Shown in pieces: positions 17,290 through 25,308 of a DNA stretch of 64,000 bases. Source of the stretch: Paracidobacterium acidisoli (GTDB taxonomy: Bacteria > Acidobacteriota > Terriglobia > Terriglobales > Acidobacteriaceae); contig NZ_QVQT02000003.1 in assembly GCF_003428625.2 (NCBI RefSeq), forward strand, positions 62,001-126,000, in the 5' to 3' direction. Each line of letters starts with the position of its first letter. Position 1 is the first letter of the stretch. A model generated the notes under the pieces. The model was not told the origin of the DNA and made no database searches. It saw only the letters and a list, made by a program, of their open reading frames with translations. The position numbers and the translations under genes are program-made.

Positions 17290-17301
17290 GGAACCGGTTC
17301 C
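17290..17301. promoter_or_regulatory. 12-base perfect palindrome, operator candidate
   Basis: GGAACCGGTTCC is a perfect palindrome of the type bound by LacI-family regulators. It lies in the 419-base region between the SIS gene and the TonB receptor. Its ten-base core also occurs inside coding sequence near 13250 and 42037, so chance cannot be excluded, and no LacI-family gene is nearby. Confidence 0.35.
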
Positions 17302-17369
17302 AGTGCCTGCTGGCCGCACAAAGGCTTATAGCTGCCATAGGAAAAATAAAGATCAGATAAAAATCACAC

Positions 17370-17397
17370 TTGCATTCCTATACAGATGTCTATACAT
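17370..17397 (+). promoter_or_regulatory. Promoter candidate overlapped by a GntR/HutC-type operator
   Basis: TTGCAT and TATACA are 15 bases apart, a short but possible promoter for the TonB receptor gene. The bases 17386-17397, ATGTCTATACAT, fit the GT-N-TA-N-AC operator core reported for the HutC branch of GntR regulators and are symmetric apart from the two N positions. A five-of-six match (GTATGGAC) lies at 17157-17164 before the divergent SIS gene. A regulator of this branch is encoded at 21911. Confidence 0.45.
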
Positions 17398-17516
17398 TTC
17401 CTGCCAAGCCAAAGACTGGTCGCATGCAATCCTCAGCAGTTTGCACGTCGTTCCGCTTCAGAGAGAGCGATACCAGCGAGGCATTCACGAGAGCTGAAGC
17501 AGTACTGGAGGCATGA

Positions 17517-20500
17517 ATGAAACGAATTCTTTCAGGGCTCAGGCAAAGGCAGGGACTCAGCGCCGCTGTGAGAAGCATGCGATGCGGACTCCCTTTATTC
17601 GTCCTGTTGTGCGCGGTGTGCATGACCGCGGCGGGGCAGACCACCACCGGCGCAGTGCGCGGGACGATTACCGATCCCACCGGAGCGATTGTGCCCGGCG
17701 CAAAGGTAACTGTGGCTAATGTGGCCACAGGTATAAAAACCGTCGATGTCACGAACCAGGCGGGCGAGTATTCAATCCGCTTTCTGCAGATCGGACAGTA
17801 CAGGCTGACGGTGGAGGCTGCGGGATTTAAGACCGCTAACTACGGCCCCTTTTCGCTTGAGATCGACCAGACAGCGAAGATCGATATTCCACTGAGTGTA
17901 GGTACGGCGAGCACCACCGTTACGGTGAGCGATCAGTTCCAGCCGATTCTGCAGACAGAGAATGCGACTAATGGCGAGACCTTCACCGAAAACACGATCA
18001 ACAGCGTGCCGCTGAATGGGCGCGATTTCGCGCAGCTGACGGTGTTTACGCCGGGCGCGGTTTCGACTGGCTATGGCACATTTGGCACGGTGAGCGGAAG
18101 CTCCTCGAACTCCTCAGAGCGGTCGACGAATGACAGCAACGAAGCGAACGTGAACGGCAGCCGTCAGCAGTCGAACAACTATCTGCTCGATGGGCAGGAG
18201 ATCAACGAGAACATCAACAATACTATCGGCTACAGTCCCAGCCCTGATTCACTGGAACAGATTCGCGTGATCGCCTCGAATGCGAATGCGGAGTTTGGCA
18301 ACGTGAACGGCGGTGAAGTGGTGATGGTGATGAAGAGCGGCTCCAATCAGTTTCATGGGAGCGCCTTCGGTTTTCTGTCCAATGACAATCTCAATGCCAA
18401 CAGCTGGGTAAACGATAATCAGGGCGTTCCCAAGGCCGGATATACGCAGTCCATCTTCGGTGGAACCTTCGGCGGTCCCATCATCAGAGATAAGCTGTTC
18501 TTCTTTGTCGATTATGAGGCGTTTCGCTACCACTCCTCCGGGCAGCAGGCGTACAGCGTGGCGCCGACAGCCTTTCGCACCGGCGATCTCTCTCTGATCG
18601 GCTCAGGTCTCGGGATTCAGCTTTACGATACGCAGACCGGCACTCCCTATGCGAACAATCAGGTTCCGATTACGAATCCGGTAGCGCAGTATCTCTTCAG
18701 CCATCCGAACATTTATCCGCTTCCGAATCGCCAAAGCCCGGTAGATCCGCTGAATATCTTTGGAAACTTCATCGGTCCCCACGACATTTTCTCCCGTAAC
18801 AGTCAGGGGGATGTGAAGATCGACTGGCATCTTCACAATAACGATGTGATTTCCGGCCGGTATTCACAGGGATATGCGGAGGATGGCACAGTCAGCAATC
18901 CGATTCCTGTCGAGTTTCCGAGTGCTTCCAATTATCCGGACCATCTGGGTACGGTGACCTGGACCCATACGTTCTCGCCGGCCATCGTCAACTATGCCCG
19001 GGCCTCTTATGCGCGTGTCCAGTTCAACAGCGGCGTAACGGTGGATCCGAGCGGCGTGTTCGGGCTGAACGGCAACTCGATTGTGGGCATTCCGAGCAAG
19101 CCGCAGCAGACGGCGGGCTTCAGTCTGCAGTCATTCAACGGAATCGAGAGCCAGCCGAATCCATCGAAGGGCAGCGGTTATGTAGATGGCTTTGGCGCGA
19201 ATCCAACGCCGGAAGTATTTGTCGATAACGTCTTTGAGTACGCCGATAACCTGACCTGGCAACGGGGCCGTCATCTCTTTAAGTTTGGTGTTGAGGTTAC
19301 GCGGTATCAGCAGAACAGCTTTTATCCAGGCAACGACGGAGAGCTGGGAGACTTTACCTATTCGGGACAATATACGGTCGCTCCGGGTGCGAAGACGCCC
19401 TATCCTTTCGCCGATTTTCTGACGAATCGCGTTTTCGACGTGCAGGTCGGCAACGTATCCGGACTGACGGGACAGCGCCAGTACCGCGATGGTGTGTTTG
19501 CGCAGGACGACTTCAAGGTTATGCAGAACCTGACGCTGAATCTTGGCATGCGGTGGGAGTTCGATCAGCCTATCTACGAAGTGAACGACAAGATGGCTAA
19601 CGTGAACATGACGACCAAACAGATCGAGTATGCAGGTGTGGACGGCAACAGCCGTGCTCTGTATGACCCGGTCTACACGCAGTTCCAGCCGCGGTTTGGC
19701 TTTGCCTATCAGGCAACGCCGCGCTGGGTGATCCGTGGCGGCTATGGCATTACGAGCTATCTGGAGGGCATGGGTGCGAACCTGCGACTCACGCAGAACC
19801 CTCCGTTCCATACCGACTTCGAGCAGCAGGGGCAGGCTCCCACTTCGACTTCGAAGGGCACCTTCTTCACCACGACGGCAGGCTTTCCGACATCGACGCC
19901 GCCAACCACAACCTTCTATGTGTGGCCGAAGGATCTGAAGCCTTCTTCTACGCAGGAGGTCACGCTTTCCACGGAGTATGAGATCACTCCGTCGTCAACG
20001 TTCCAGGTGGGATACGTGGGTATCCTTGGGCACCATCTCACAGAGCCATACTGGGGCAACCAGAGGGTATCGCCGGATGTGCTCGGGCCTTATGACAGCA
20101 TTGTCGGCACACTGAAATCGAATGGACAGAACATTCCGGCGGGTACGTCTCCGAATCCGGCTGATGTTTCAAGCGGAGTCGTCAAAATCAGCGCCACGGA
20201 GGCCGCAAGCAATTACAACGCGCTGCAGGCGGTCTTCCGGCAGAGACTGACGGCAGGTCTGGAGCTGACAGCGAACTATACCTATGCGAAGGCGCTGACG
20301 GACGATTTTGGTTATTACGGCGTCACAAATACCAACAGCGGCCAGTACTATCAGCAGGACGCCTATAACACGGCCGCAGAATGGGGCTCAGCCGGCTTCG
20401 ATATTCGCCAGGCACTGAGCGTGTCAGGCGAATACGATCTGCCCTTCGGGCGCGGCAAGCGGTTTGGCGGAAACTGGAGCCGGCTGGTGGATTATGCCAT

Positions 20501-21005
20501 CGGCGGCTGGAAGCTGGCTGGCTCCGATGTGAGCTATACGGCGTTTCCGGTAACGGCAAGTTCGCCGGCAAATTACTCGAGCACCGTATATGCCTTCACC
20601 GGTGCGGCCCGTCCAAATCAGAACCTGCCGCTGAAGGTGACAGGCCGCTCGATCAAGGCATACTGGGGTACTGCGGTGCAGGGAACCTCGTGCGGTCCTG
20701 GTCAGGTGATCAATTCTGCCGGCAATCCATGCGTCTTCAGCCAGCAGCCGAACAATGCCTTCGGCAATGTTCGTCCTTTCTCGCTGCGTGGCCCCTCCTT
20801 TGAACAGATCGATATGTCGGTATTCAAATCGTTTTCTATGTGGAGAGAGCACCGCTTTGATTTCCGCGGAGATTTCTTCAACGTCTTCAACATTGCCAGC
20901 TATCAGTCGCCGGACAGCGGTATTGCCGACGGAAACTTCGGGCAGATTACCAATACCAACTCGACGGAGCGGCATATTCAGCTTTCGCTGAAGTATGCGT
21001 TCTGA
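17517..21005 (+). CDS. TonB-dependent receptor with carboxypeptidase-regulatory-like N-terminal domain (Oar type)
   Basis: An 1162-residue outer-membrane protein. After a long signal peptide (about 1-41, ending MTAAGQ) comes a carboxypeptidase-regulatory-like beta domain (about 42-130; GAVRGTITDPTGAIVPGAKV). A plug domain follows (about 140-270; VPLNGRDFAQLTVFTPG, NYLLDGQEINE), then a large beta-barrel with FGGTFGGPIIRDKLFFFVDYE. It ends in KYAF with the terminal Phe used by the outer-membrane assembly machinery. This architecture is abundant in Acidobacteriota and is thought to import glycans or other large substrates. GGAGG lies five bases before the ATG. Context with amino-sugar genes suggests an amino-sugar polymer or oligomer, but the substrate is not shown by sequence. 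Confidence 0.93.
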   Translation: MKRILSGLRQRQGLSAAVRSMRCGLPLFVLLCAVCMTAAGQTTTGAVRGTITDPTGAIVPGAKVTVANVATGIKTVDVTNQAGEYSIRFLQIGQYRLTVEAAGFKTANYGPFSLEIDQTAKIDIPLSVGTASTTVTVSDQFQPILQTENATNGETFTENTINSVPLNGRDFAQLTVFTPGAVSTGYGTFGTVSGSSSNSSERSTNDSNEANVNGSRQQSNNYLLDGQEINENINNTIGYSPSPDSLEQIRVIASNANAEFGNVNGGEVVMVMKSGSNQFHGSAFGFLSNDNLNANSWVNDNQGVPKAGYTQSIFGGTFGGPIIRDKLFFFVDYEAFRYHSSGQQAYSVAPTAFRTGDLSLIGSGLGIQLYDTQTGTPYANNQVPITNPVAQYLFSHPNIYPLPNRQSPVDPLNIFGNFIGPHDIFSRNSQGDVKIDWHLHNNDVISGRYSQGYAEDGTVSNPIPVEFPSASNYPDHLGTVTWTHTFSPAIVNYARASYARVQFNSGVTVDPSGVFGLNGNSIVGIPSKPQQTAGFSLQSFNGIESQPNPSKGSGYVDGFGANPTPEVFVDNVFEYADNLTWQRGRHLFKFGVEVTRYQQNSFYPGNDGELGDFTYSGQYTVAPGAKTPYPFADFLTNRVFDVQVGNVSGLTGQRQYRDGVFAQDDFKVMQNLTLNLGMRWEFDQPIYEVNDKMANVNMTTKQIEYAGVDGNSRALYDPVYTQFQPRFGFAYQATPRWVIRGGYGITSYLEGMGANLRLTQNPPFHTDFEQQGQAPTSTSKGTFFTTTAGFPTSTPPTTTFYVWPKDLKPSSTQEVTLSTEYEITPSSTFQVGYVGILGHHLTEPYWGNQRVSPDVLGPYDSIVGTLKSNGQNIPAGTSPNPADVSSGVVKISATEAASNYNALQAVFRQRLTAGLELTANYTYAKALTDDFGYYGVTNTNSGQYYQQDAYNTAAEWGSAGFDIRQALSVSGEYDLPFGRGKRFGGNWSRLVDYAIGGWKLAGSDVSYTAFPVTASSPANYSSTVYAFTGAARPNQNLPLKVTGRSIKAYWGTAVQGTSCGPGQVINSAGNPCVFSQQPNNAFGNVRPFSLRGPSFEQIDMSVFKSFSMWREHRFDFRGDFFNVFNIASYQSPDSGIADGNFGQITNTNSTERHIQLSLKYAF

Positions 21006-21065
21006 GCAGGTCTGGAGATCGTGTGACGGCCGTTGTCTGCGGAGAGCGGCCGTTGCGCGATACGT

Positions 21066-21752
21066 TCAGAGAAGGGCTTTGACGAAACGAGCGGTGATGG
21101 ATTCCGGGCGGGTGATGGCCGAGCCGACGACGACAGAGAAAGCTCCCGCATCGATGGCGCGGCGAACCTCTTCCGGAAGCGCGATATGGCCCTCCACAAT
21201 GACAGGTACGGAAAGAGATTGAACGAGACGGTCGAGAAGAGGCCAGTCGACGGAGTGGACAGAGGCGGTCTGCGGAGTGAATCCGCGAAGGGTGGTGGCG
21301 ACAGCGTCGGCTCCGGCCTGCGCGGCGGCCACGGCCTCATCGAAGGTGGCAATGTCAGCGAGGACGGGTTTGCGGAGCTCGCGATGGATACGCGTTATGA
21401 GAGTTGGCCAGGGTTCCGCAAAGGAGGGCCGAGCGATGGTGCAGTCGAGGGCGATAACGTCGCTTCCGGCATCGGAGATAGCCTGGGCCGAGGTGAAATC
21501 GGGAGTGATGCACATTTCGCCATGCTGGTAGCGCTTGAGAATGCCGAGTATGGGCAGATCGGTTTTCTGTCGGAAGACATGGATGGCTTCGGCACCGTTG
21601 GCGCGCAGACCGGCAGCTCCTCCGCGCAGTGCCGAGACGGCAAGGCGGGCAAGTGTTCCGGTATCGTCGAGGGGGTCATCCGGAGGAGCCTGGCAGGAGA
21701 CGATAAGGCGGCCGCGGAGAGCCGCCGGAAGCGGGTATTCAGTTACGTCCAT
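21066..21752 (-). CDS. nanE: Putative N-acetylmannosamine-6-phosphate 2-epimerase
   Basis: A 228-residue TIM-barrel protein of the NanE family, which converts N-acetylmannosamine-6-phosphate to N-acetylglucosamine-6-phosphate in sialic acid and amino-sugar breakdown. Visible features are LIVSCQAPPDDPL near the start, LPILGILKRY, the catalytic-region DVIALDCT, and the phosphate-binding end VPVIVEGHI and AFSVVVGSAITRPE. The ATG at 21752 follows GAGGTACGGG; the frame is open to 21839 but the extra 29 residues are unlike the family. It converges on the TonB receptor and diverges from the GntR regulator. No nanA or kinase is in the window. Confidence 0.83.
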   Translation of the reverse strand: MDVTEYPLPAALRGRLIVSCQAPPDDPLDDTGTLARLAVSALRGGAAGLRANGAEAIHVFRQKTDLPILGILKRYQHGEMCITPDFTSAQAISDAGSDVIALDCTIARPSFAEPWPTLITRIHRELRKPVLADIATFDEAVAAAQAGADAVATTLRGFTPQTASVHSVDWPLLDRLVQSLSVPVIVEGHIALPEEVRRAIDAGAFSVVVGSAITRPESITARFVKALL

Positions 21753-21910
21753 CCCGTACCTCAGTACGAATTTTTGATGAAAGAGAATCTTATACAGGGT
21801 TCTGACGTTCCGACGGTACGTATTTCTGTTTCCGGACAAGGCACCGTTACAGATAAATAGCAGGCGCCCTGCCGGATTATGGGATAACTATCAAAGAAGA
21901 AGGAGAAATC

Positions 21911-22687
21911 GTGCCGAAAAGCCGCACCCTGAGTGAACTGCCGGTTCAGCCCCTGGATAAAAACGGTTTTATACCCCTCTACTATCAGATTCAGCGGGCG
22001 CTGATGGAAAAGATTCATTCCGGTGAACTCGGCGAGGGTGATCCTCTGGCGTCGGAAGAAGAGCTGTCGCGGTACTACCAGGTGAGCCGGATGACGGCGC
22101 GCCAGGCGCTGCACGGGCTGAAGATCAGCGGATACGCCTTCAGTGAAAAGGGGCGCGGCACATTCGTAACCCGGCCGAAGCTCGAAAAGAACATCATGCA
22201 CCTGCAGGGTTTTACCGAAGACATGCGGCAGCGTGGGATGAAACCGAGCTCGCGTCTGCTGCAGCAGACGGCCGTGCCGCCCACCGAAGAGCTGATGCAG
22301 AGACTGAAGCTCGATGCGGGGGACCGGGTGCTGCGTCTGCGGCGTCTGCGGCTGGCGGACGGGATTCCTATGGCGCTGGAGGATTCGCATATTCCGCTGC
22401 GTCAGTTTCCAGGGCTGGACCGGATCGACTTTGCGAAGCACTCGCTGTACCAGACGCTGCGTGAGCGGTATGGCGTGCGTGTGGGTTATGCGGACGAGAT
22501 TATCGAGGCTCTGCCCGCAACGCGTGAGGAGTCGGAGCTGCTGAATATCCGCAGCAAGGCGAGCGTGCTGTCGATTACGCGGACGATCATGACAACGCAG
22601 GAGTCACCGATTGAATTTGCGTGCTCGCGGTATCGCGGCGACCGCTACCGGGCATCGATCCGGGTACCCATGACAACCATCGAATAA
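21911..22687 (+). CDS. GntR-family transcriptional regulator, HutC/UTRA subfamily
   Basis: A 258-residue regulator. Residues about 20-90 are a winged helix-turn-helix (PLYYQIQRALMEKIHSGEL, SRYYQVSRMTARQAL, GRGTFV), and about 105-250 form the UTRA effector domain (LQGFTEDMRQRGMKPSS, LRRLRLADGIPMALEDSHIP, IEFACSRYRGDRYR). Members such as NagR/YvoA respond to glucosamine-6-phosphate or N-acetylglucosamine-6-phosphate. The start is GTG at 21911, with AGGAG eight bases upstream (AAGAAGGAGAAATC). It sits between nanE and the flavoprotein gene and probably controls the module at 15.9-22.7 kb. Confidence 0.9.
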   Translation: MPKSRTLSELPVQPLDKNGFIPLYYQIQRALMEKIHSGELGEGDPLASEEELSRYYQVSRMTARQALHGLKISGYAFSEKGRGTFVTRPKLEKNIMHLQGFTEDMRQRGMKPSSRLLQQTAVPPTEELMQRLKLDAGDRVLRLRRLRLADGIPMALEDSHIPLRQFPGLDRIDFAKHSLYQTLRERYGVRVGYADEIIEALPATREESELLNIRSKASVLSITRTIMTTQESPIEFACSRYRGDRYRASIRVPMTTIE

Positions 22688-22707
22688 CCGCGTTGCAGCC
22701 CTCGTTC

Positions 22708-23898
22708 ATGCCGGAGGGCCGCTCTATACCGGGTGGCATTCGGTCCGGTGGCGGACTGGTGGATACTGGTTCTGTGAGAGACGGAGACGCAGTCTGCTGG
22801 GATGCGATTGTGGTGGGCGCAGGACCGGCCGGCTGCGCCGCAGCCTATGATCTGTCGATTGCCGGACGCTCCGTGCTGTTGCTGGACAAGGCGGATTTTC
22901 CGCGCCCCAAGGCATGCGCCGGCGGACTGACTCGTAAGTCGCTCAGCGCTCTTCGCTATTCGGTGACACCGGTGGTGCGGGAGCGTCCCAGTGCAATCAC
23001 CGTGGAAAAGAATGCGGCGGAGAGCGCCGTGATTCGCAGCCTCATGCCGATCTGCGCGATGACCGTTCGCGACGAGCTGGATGATTTTTGCCTGCGGCAG
23101 ACGGTTGAGGCCGGTGTACAGTTCGAGCGCATCGATCCGATTGAGACCATCGACGAGATGAACCGGGAGGTCCATCTTCGGACGCGCGCGAGGTACTTCC
23201 GGGCACAGTTTCTTGTCGGTGCCGATGGTGTGCACAGCCAGGTGCGCCGGCTTACCGGAGAGGCGCGATGGTTTCGGCGAGGATTCGCGCTGGAGGCGAA
23301 TGTGCGCACCCCGGATGCAGCTTCAGCGGCGATGGTCTTCGATCTGGGGACGGTGAGCGGTGGTTACGGGTGGGTTTTTCCTAAAGGAGATCACCTCAAC
23401 ATCGGGCTATATACGATCGACAGCTCAGAGAAGCTGAATCGCGAGCGACTGGCAACATATATTGCGACCCGCTGTGGAGCCGTAAACACTGAGCAATTTG
23501 TAGGACAGTACCTGGGCTTTGGAGCGGAGCAGGCCGAGACGAGCAGCGCCCGCATCTTTCTGGTGGGAGATGCCGGCGGATTTGCCGATCCGCTGACGGG
23601 TGAGGGGATTTACGGTGCGATCATGAGCGGACAGGCAGCTGCAAAGGCGATTGAAGGCGATCTTCGCGGAAAGAAAGCCGCCGCCTCGGCGTTTATGCAG
23701 GCAACGGCGCGGCTGCGTGCCGATCTTCGCCTCTCCTCTGCAGGAGCGCGCTGGTTTTATGCGCATCCGGATACAGGGTATCGGGTACTGACAGCACCCA
23801 TGCTGCGCAGTCTTGTTCTGCGTGCTTATGCGAGCGGCAGCGGTGTGGCCGCTTTGGCGCAGGCAGTGAAAAATATCGTCGAAATCCTCCCTCTGTAA
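22708..23898 (+). CDS. Geranylgeranyl reductase family FAD-dependent oxidoreductase
   Basis: A flavoprotein of about 396 residues. The dinucleotide-binding motif AIVVGAGPAGCAAAYDL begins near residue 34, followed by LLDKADFPRPKACAGG, which carries the CxGG-type signature of the geranylgeranyl reductase family. The second FAD motif is IFLVGDAGGFADPLTGEGI. Family members reduce double bonds of isoprenoid chains, for example in lipids, quinones or chlorophyll. The start is uncertain: the frame is open from 22621 inside gntR, ATG 22708 is used here, and a GTG at 22774 is also possible. None has a clear ribosome binding site. The link to the regulator gene 20 bases upstream is positional only. Confidence 0.85.
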   Translation: MPEGRSIPGGIRSGGGLVDTGSVRDGDAVCWDAIVVGAGPAGCAAAYDLSIAGRSVLLLDKADFPRPKACAGGLTRKSLSALRYSVTPVVRERPSAITVEKNAAESAVIRSLMPICAMTVRDELDDFCLRQTVEAGVQFERIDPIETIDEMNREVHLRTRARYFRAQFLVGADGVHSQVRRLTGEARWFRRGFALEANVRTPDAASAAMVFDLGTVSGGYGWVFPKGDHLNIGLYTIDSSEKLNRERLATYIATRCGAVNTEQFVGQYLGFGAEQAETSSARIFLVGDAGGFADPLTGEGIYGAIMSGQAAAKAIEGDLRGKKAAASAFMQATARLRADLRLSSAGARWFYAHPDTGYRVLTAPMLRSLVLRAYASGSGVAALAQAVKNIVEILPL

Positions 23899-23928
23899 GC
23901 ACACTTTCAGATCGGCAAATTTCACAGC

Positions 23929-23972
23929 GGTGACCTATATCACAACTGTTTGGGCCATAACGCTGTTAAGAT
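23929..23972 (+). promoter_or_regulatory. CRP/FNR-type box at class II spacing before a -10 element, upstream of the oxidase operon
   Basis: GGTGA-N6-TCACA at 23929-23944 matches nine of ten bases of the E. coli CRP consensus. TAAGAT at 23967-23972 can serve as a -10 element, placing the box centre about 42 bases before the expected transcription start, the usual class II activator position. No good -35 element is present, as expected for activator-dependent promoters. The ctaC start is about 250 bases further on. Confidence 0.45.
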
Positions 23973-24226
23973 GGGTATTCGGAGAGGGATTCGTGATGCG
24001 GAAATCTCTCAGTACTCAACTCAAACTGCTCAGGCAGCAAGAAGGCCGGGAGATTCATTCTCTCAACCTGAATTCCGTCACACACCGCATCGGGAATTCA
24101 CCTTCTTATATCGTTTGTTCTCTGCTCAGAAGAGTCCGGTCTTTCTGCGGGTAATTCCCGGGGCACACAAGACCGTCGCGAGTTCTGTATCAACGAGTTG
24201 TTTCATTGAGCGCAGTGACAGAAAAG

Positions 24227-25276
24227 ATGATTCGAGACTGGACGCACAAGACGGGCTGTTCCCGGTCCCTGTTTATACTCCTGCTGTTTCTTTCGGCGGC
24301 CGGCCGGGCTTTTGCGGATGTCGCGCAGAATACGCCGAGCATATTTGCTCCGTCCTCGACACCGTCGAATGAAATCTTTCATCTGTCTCTCTTTGTTCTT
24401 GGCATAGTGGGCGGAATCTTTGTGGTTGTAGGTGGTTTGCTCGCCTATGCGGTGATCCGCTTTCGCGCGCGCAACCAGGAAGACGACACGGAGCCTGCGC
24501 AGATATACGGCAGTAATCAGATTGAGCTGGCATGGACTGTGGTGCCGGTACTCATTGTCGTGGTGCTGTTTCTGACCACGGCGCGCATGATCTTCGCGAT
24601 CCAGGATGCTCCGAAGCCGCAGTCGGCGCTGGATGTAACGGTGGTGGGGCATCAGTTCTGGTGGGAGTTCCGTTATCCGAAGCTGGGAATTGTAACTGCA
24701 AATGAGCTGCATGTTCCGCTGAGCAGCACCTCCGATCCGAAGCCGACGTTTCTTCATCTGCTCTCCGCCGATGTGGATCACAGCTTCTGGGTGCCACAGC
24801 TCGCAGGCAAGACCGATCTGATTCCGAATCATCCGAACGACATGTGGATCGATCCGCTGCATCCGGGAGTGTATGTGGGGCAGTGTGCGCAGTTCTGCGG
24901 CATCGAGCATGCAAAGATGCTGCTGCGCGTCTACGTGGATACGCCGGAGCAGTTCGCGGCCTGGGTGAAAGAGCAGCAGCAGCTAGGGATGCAGGATCCG
25001 CACGTGGCCGCGGGGCGGCACGTATTCGAGACCGAAGCGTGCATGAACTGCCATACGATCAGCGGCACGGATGGCAGGGGAACCTTTGGTCCGGATCTGA
25101 CGCACCTGATGAGCCGCGACACGATTGCGGCGGGCGCGGCGCCAAATACTCCGCAGAATCTGCGGGTATGGGTGAAGAACCCGGACGATCTTAAGCAGGG
25201 CTCTTTGATGCCGGCGATGCAGCTAAGCGACCAGCAGCTTGATGATCTGGTGGCTTATCTGTCCACCCTTCACTAA
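24227..25276 (+). CDS. ctaC: Cytochrome c oxidase subunit II with fused cytochrome c domain (caa3 type)
   Basis: A subunit of a haem-copper oxidase that receives electrons through the CuA centre. The 349-residue protein has a signal peptide (ending GRAFAD), two membrane helices (about 50-75 and 95-120), the aromatic WWEFRYP segment, and CuA ligands in DHSFW and GQCAQFCGIEHAKM. The C-terminal part (about 265-349) is a cytochrome c domain with CMNCH and a distal Met in GSLMPAM. The ATG at 24227 was chosen; the frame extends to a TTG at 24206, and no strong ribosome binding site separates them. It is first in an eight-gene operon. Confidence 0.95.
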   Translation: MIRDWTHKTGCSRSLFILLLFLSAAGRAFADVAQNTPSIFAPSSTPSNEIFHLSLFVLGIVGGIFVVVGGLLAYAVIRFRARNQEDDTEPAQIYGSNQIELAWTVVPVLIVVVLFLTTARMIFAIQDAPKPQSALDVTVVGHQFWWEFRYPKLGIVTANELHVPLSSTSDPKPTFLHLLSADVDHSFWVPQLAGKTDLIPNHPNDMWIDPLHPGVYVGQCAQFCGIEHAKMLLRVYVDTPEQFAAWVKEQQQLGMQDPHVAAGRHVFETEACMNCHTISGTDGRGTFGPDLTHLMSRDTIAAGAAPNTPQNLRVWVKNPDDLKQGSLMPAMQLSDQQLDDLVAYLSTLH

Positions 25277-25308
25277 ACATCTGCTCCCGGAGGGGCGGGA
25301 AGAAAAGA

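Noticed and set aside
23950-24372. Open frame of 140 codons before and over the start of ctaC
   Set aside because: No ribosome binding site, overlaps ctaC in another frame and covers the likely promoter leader.
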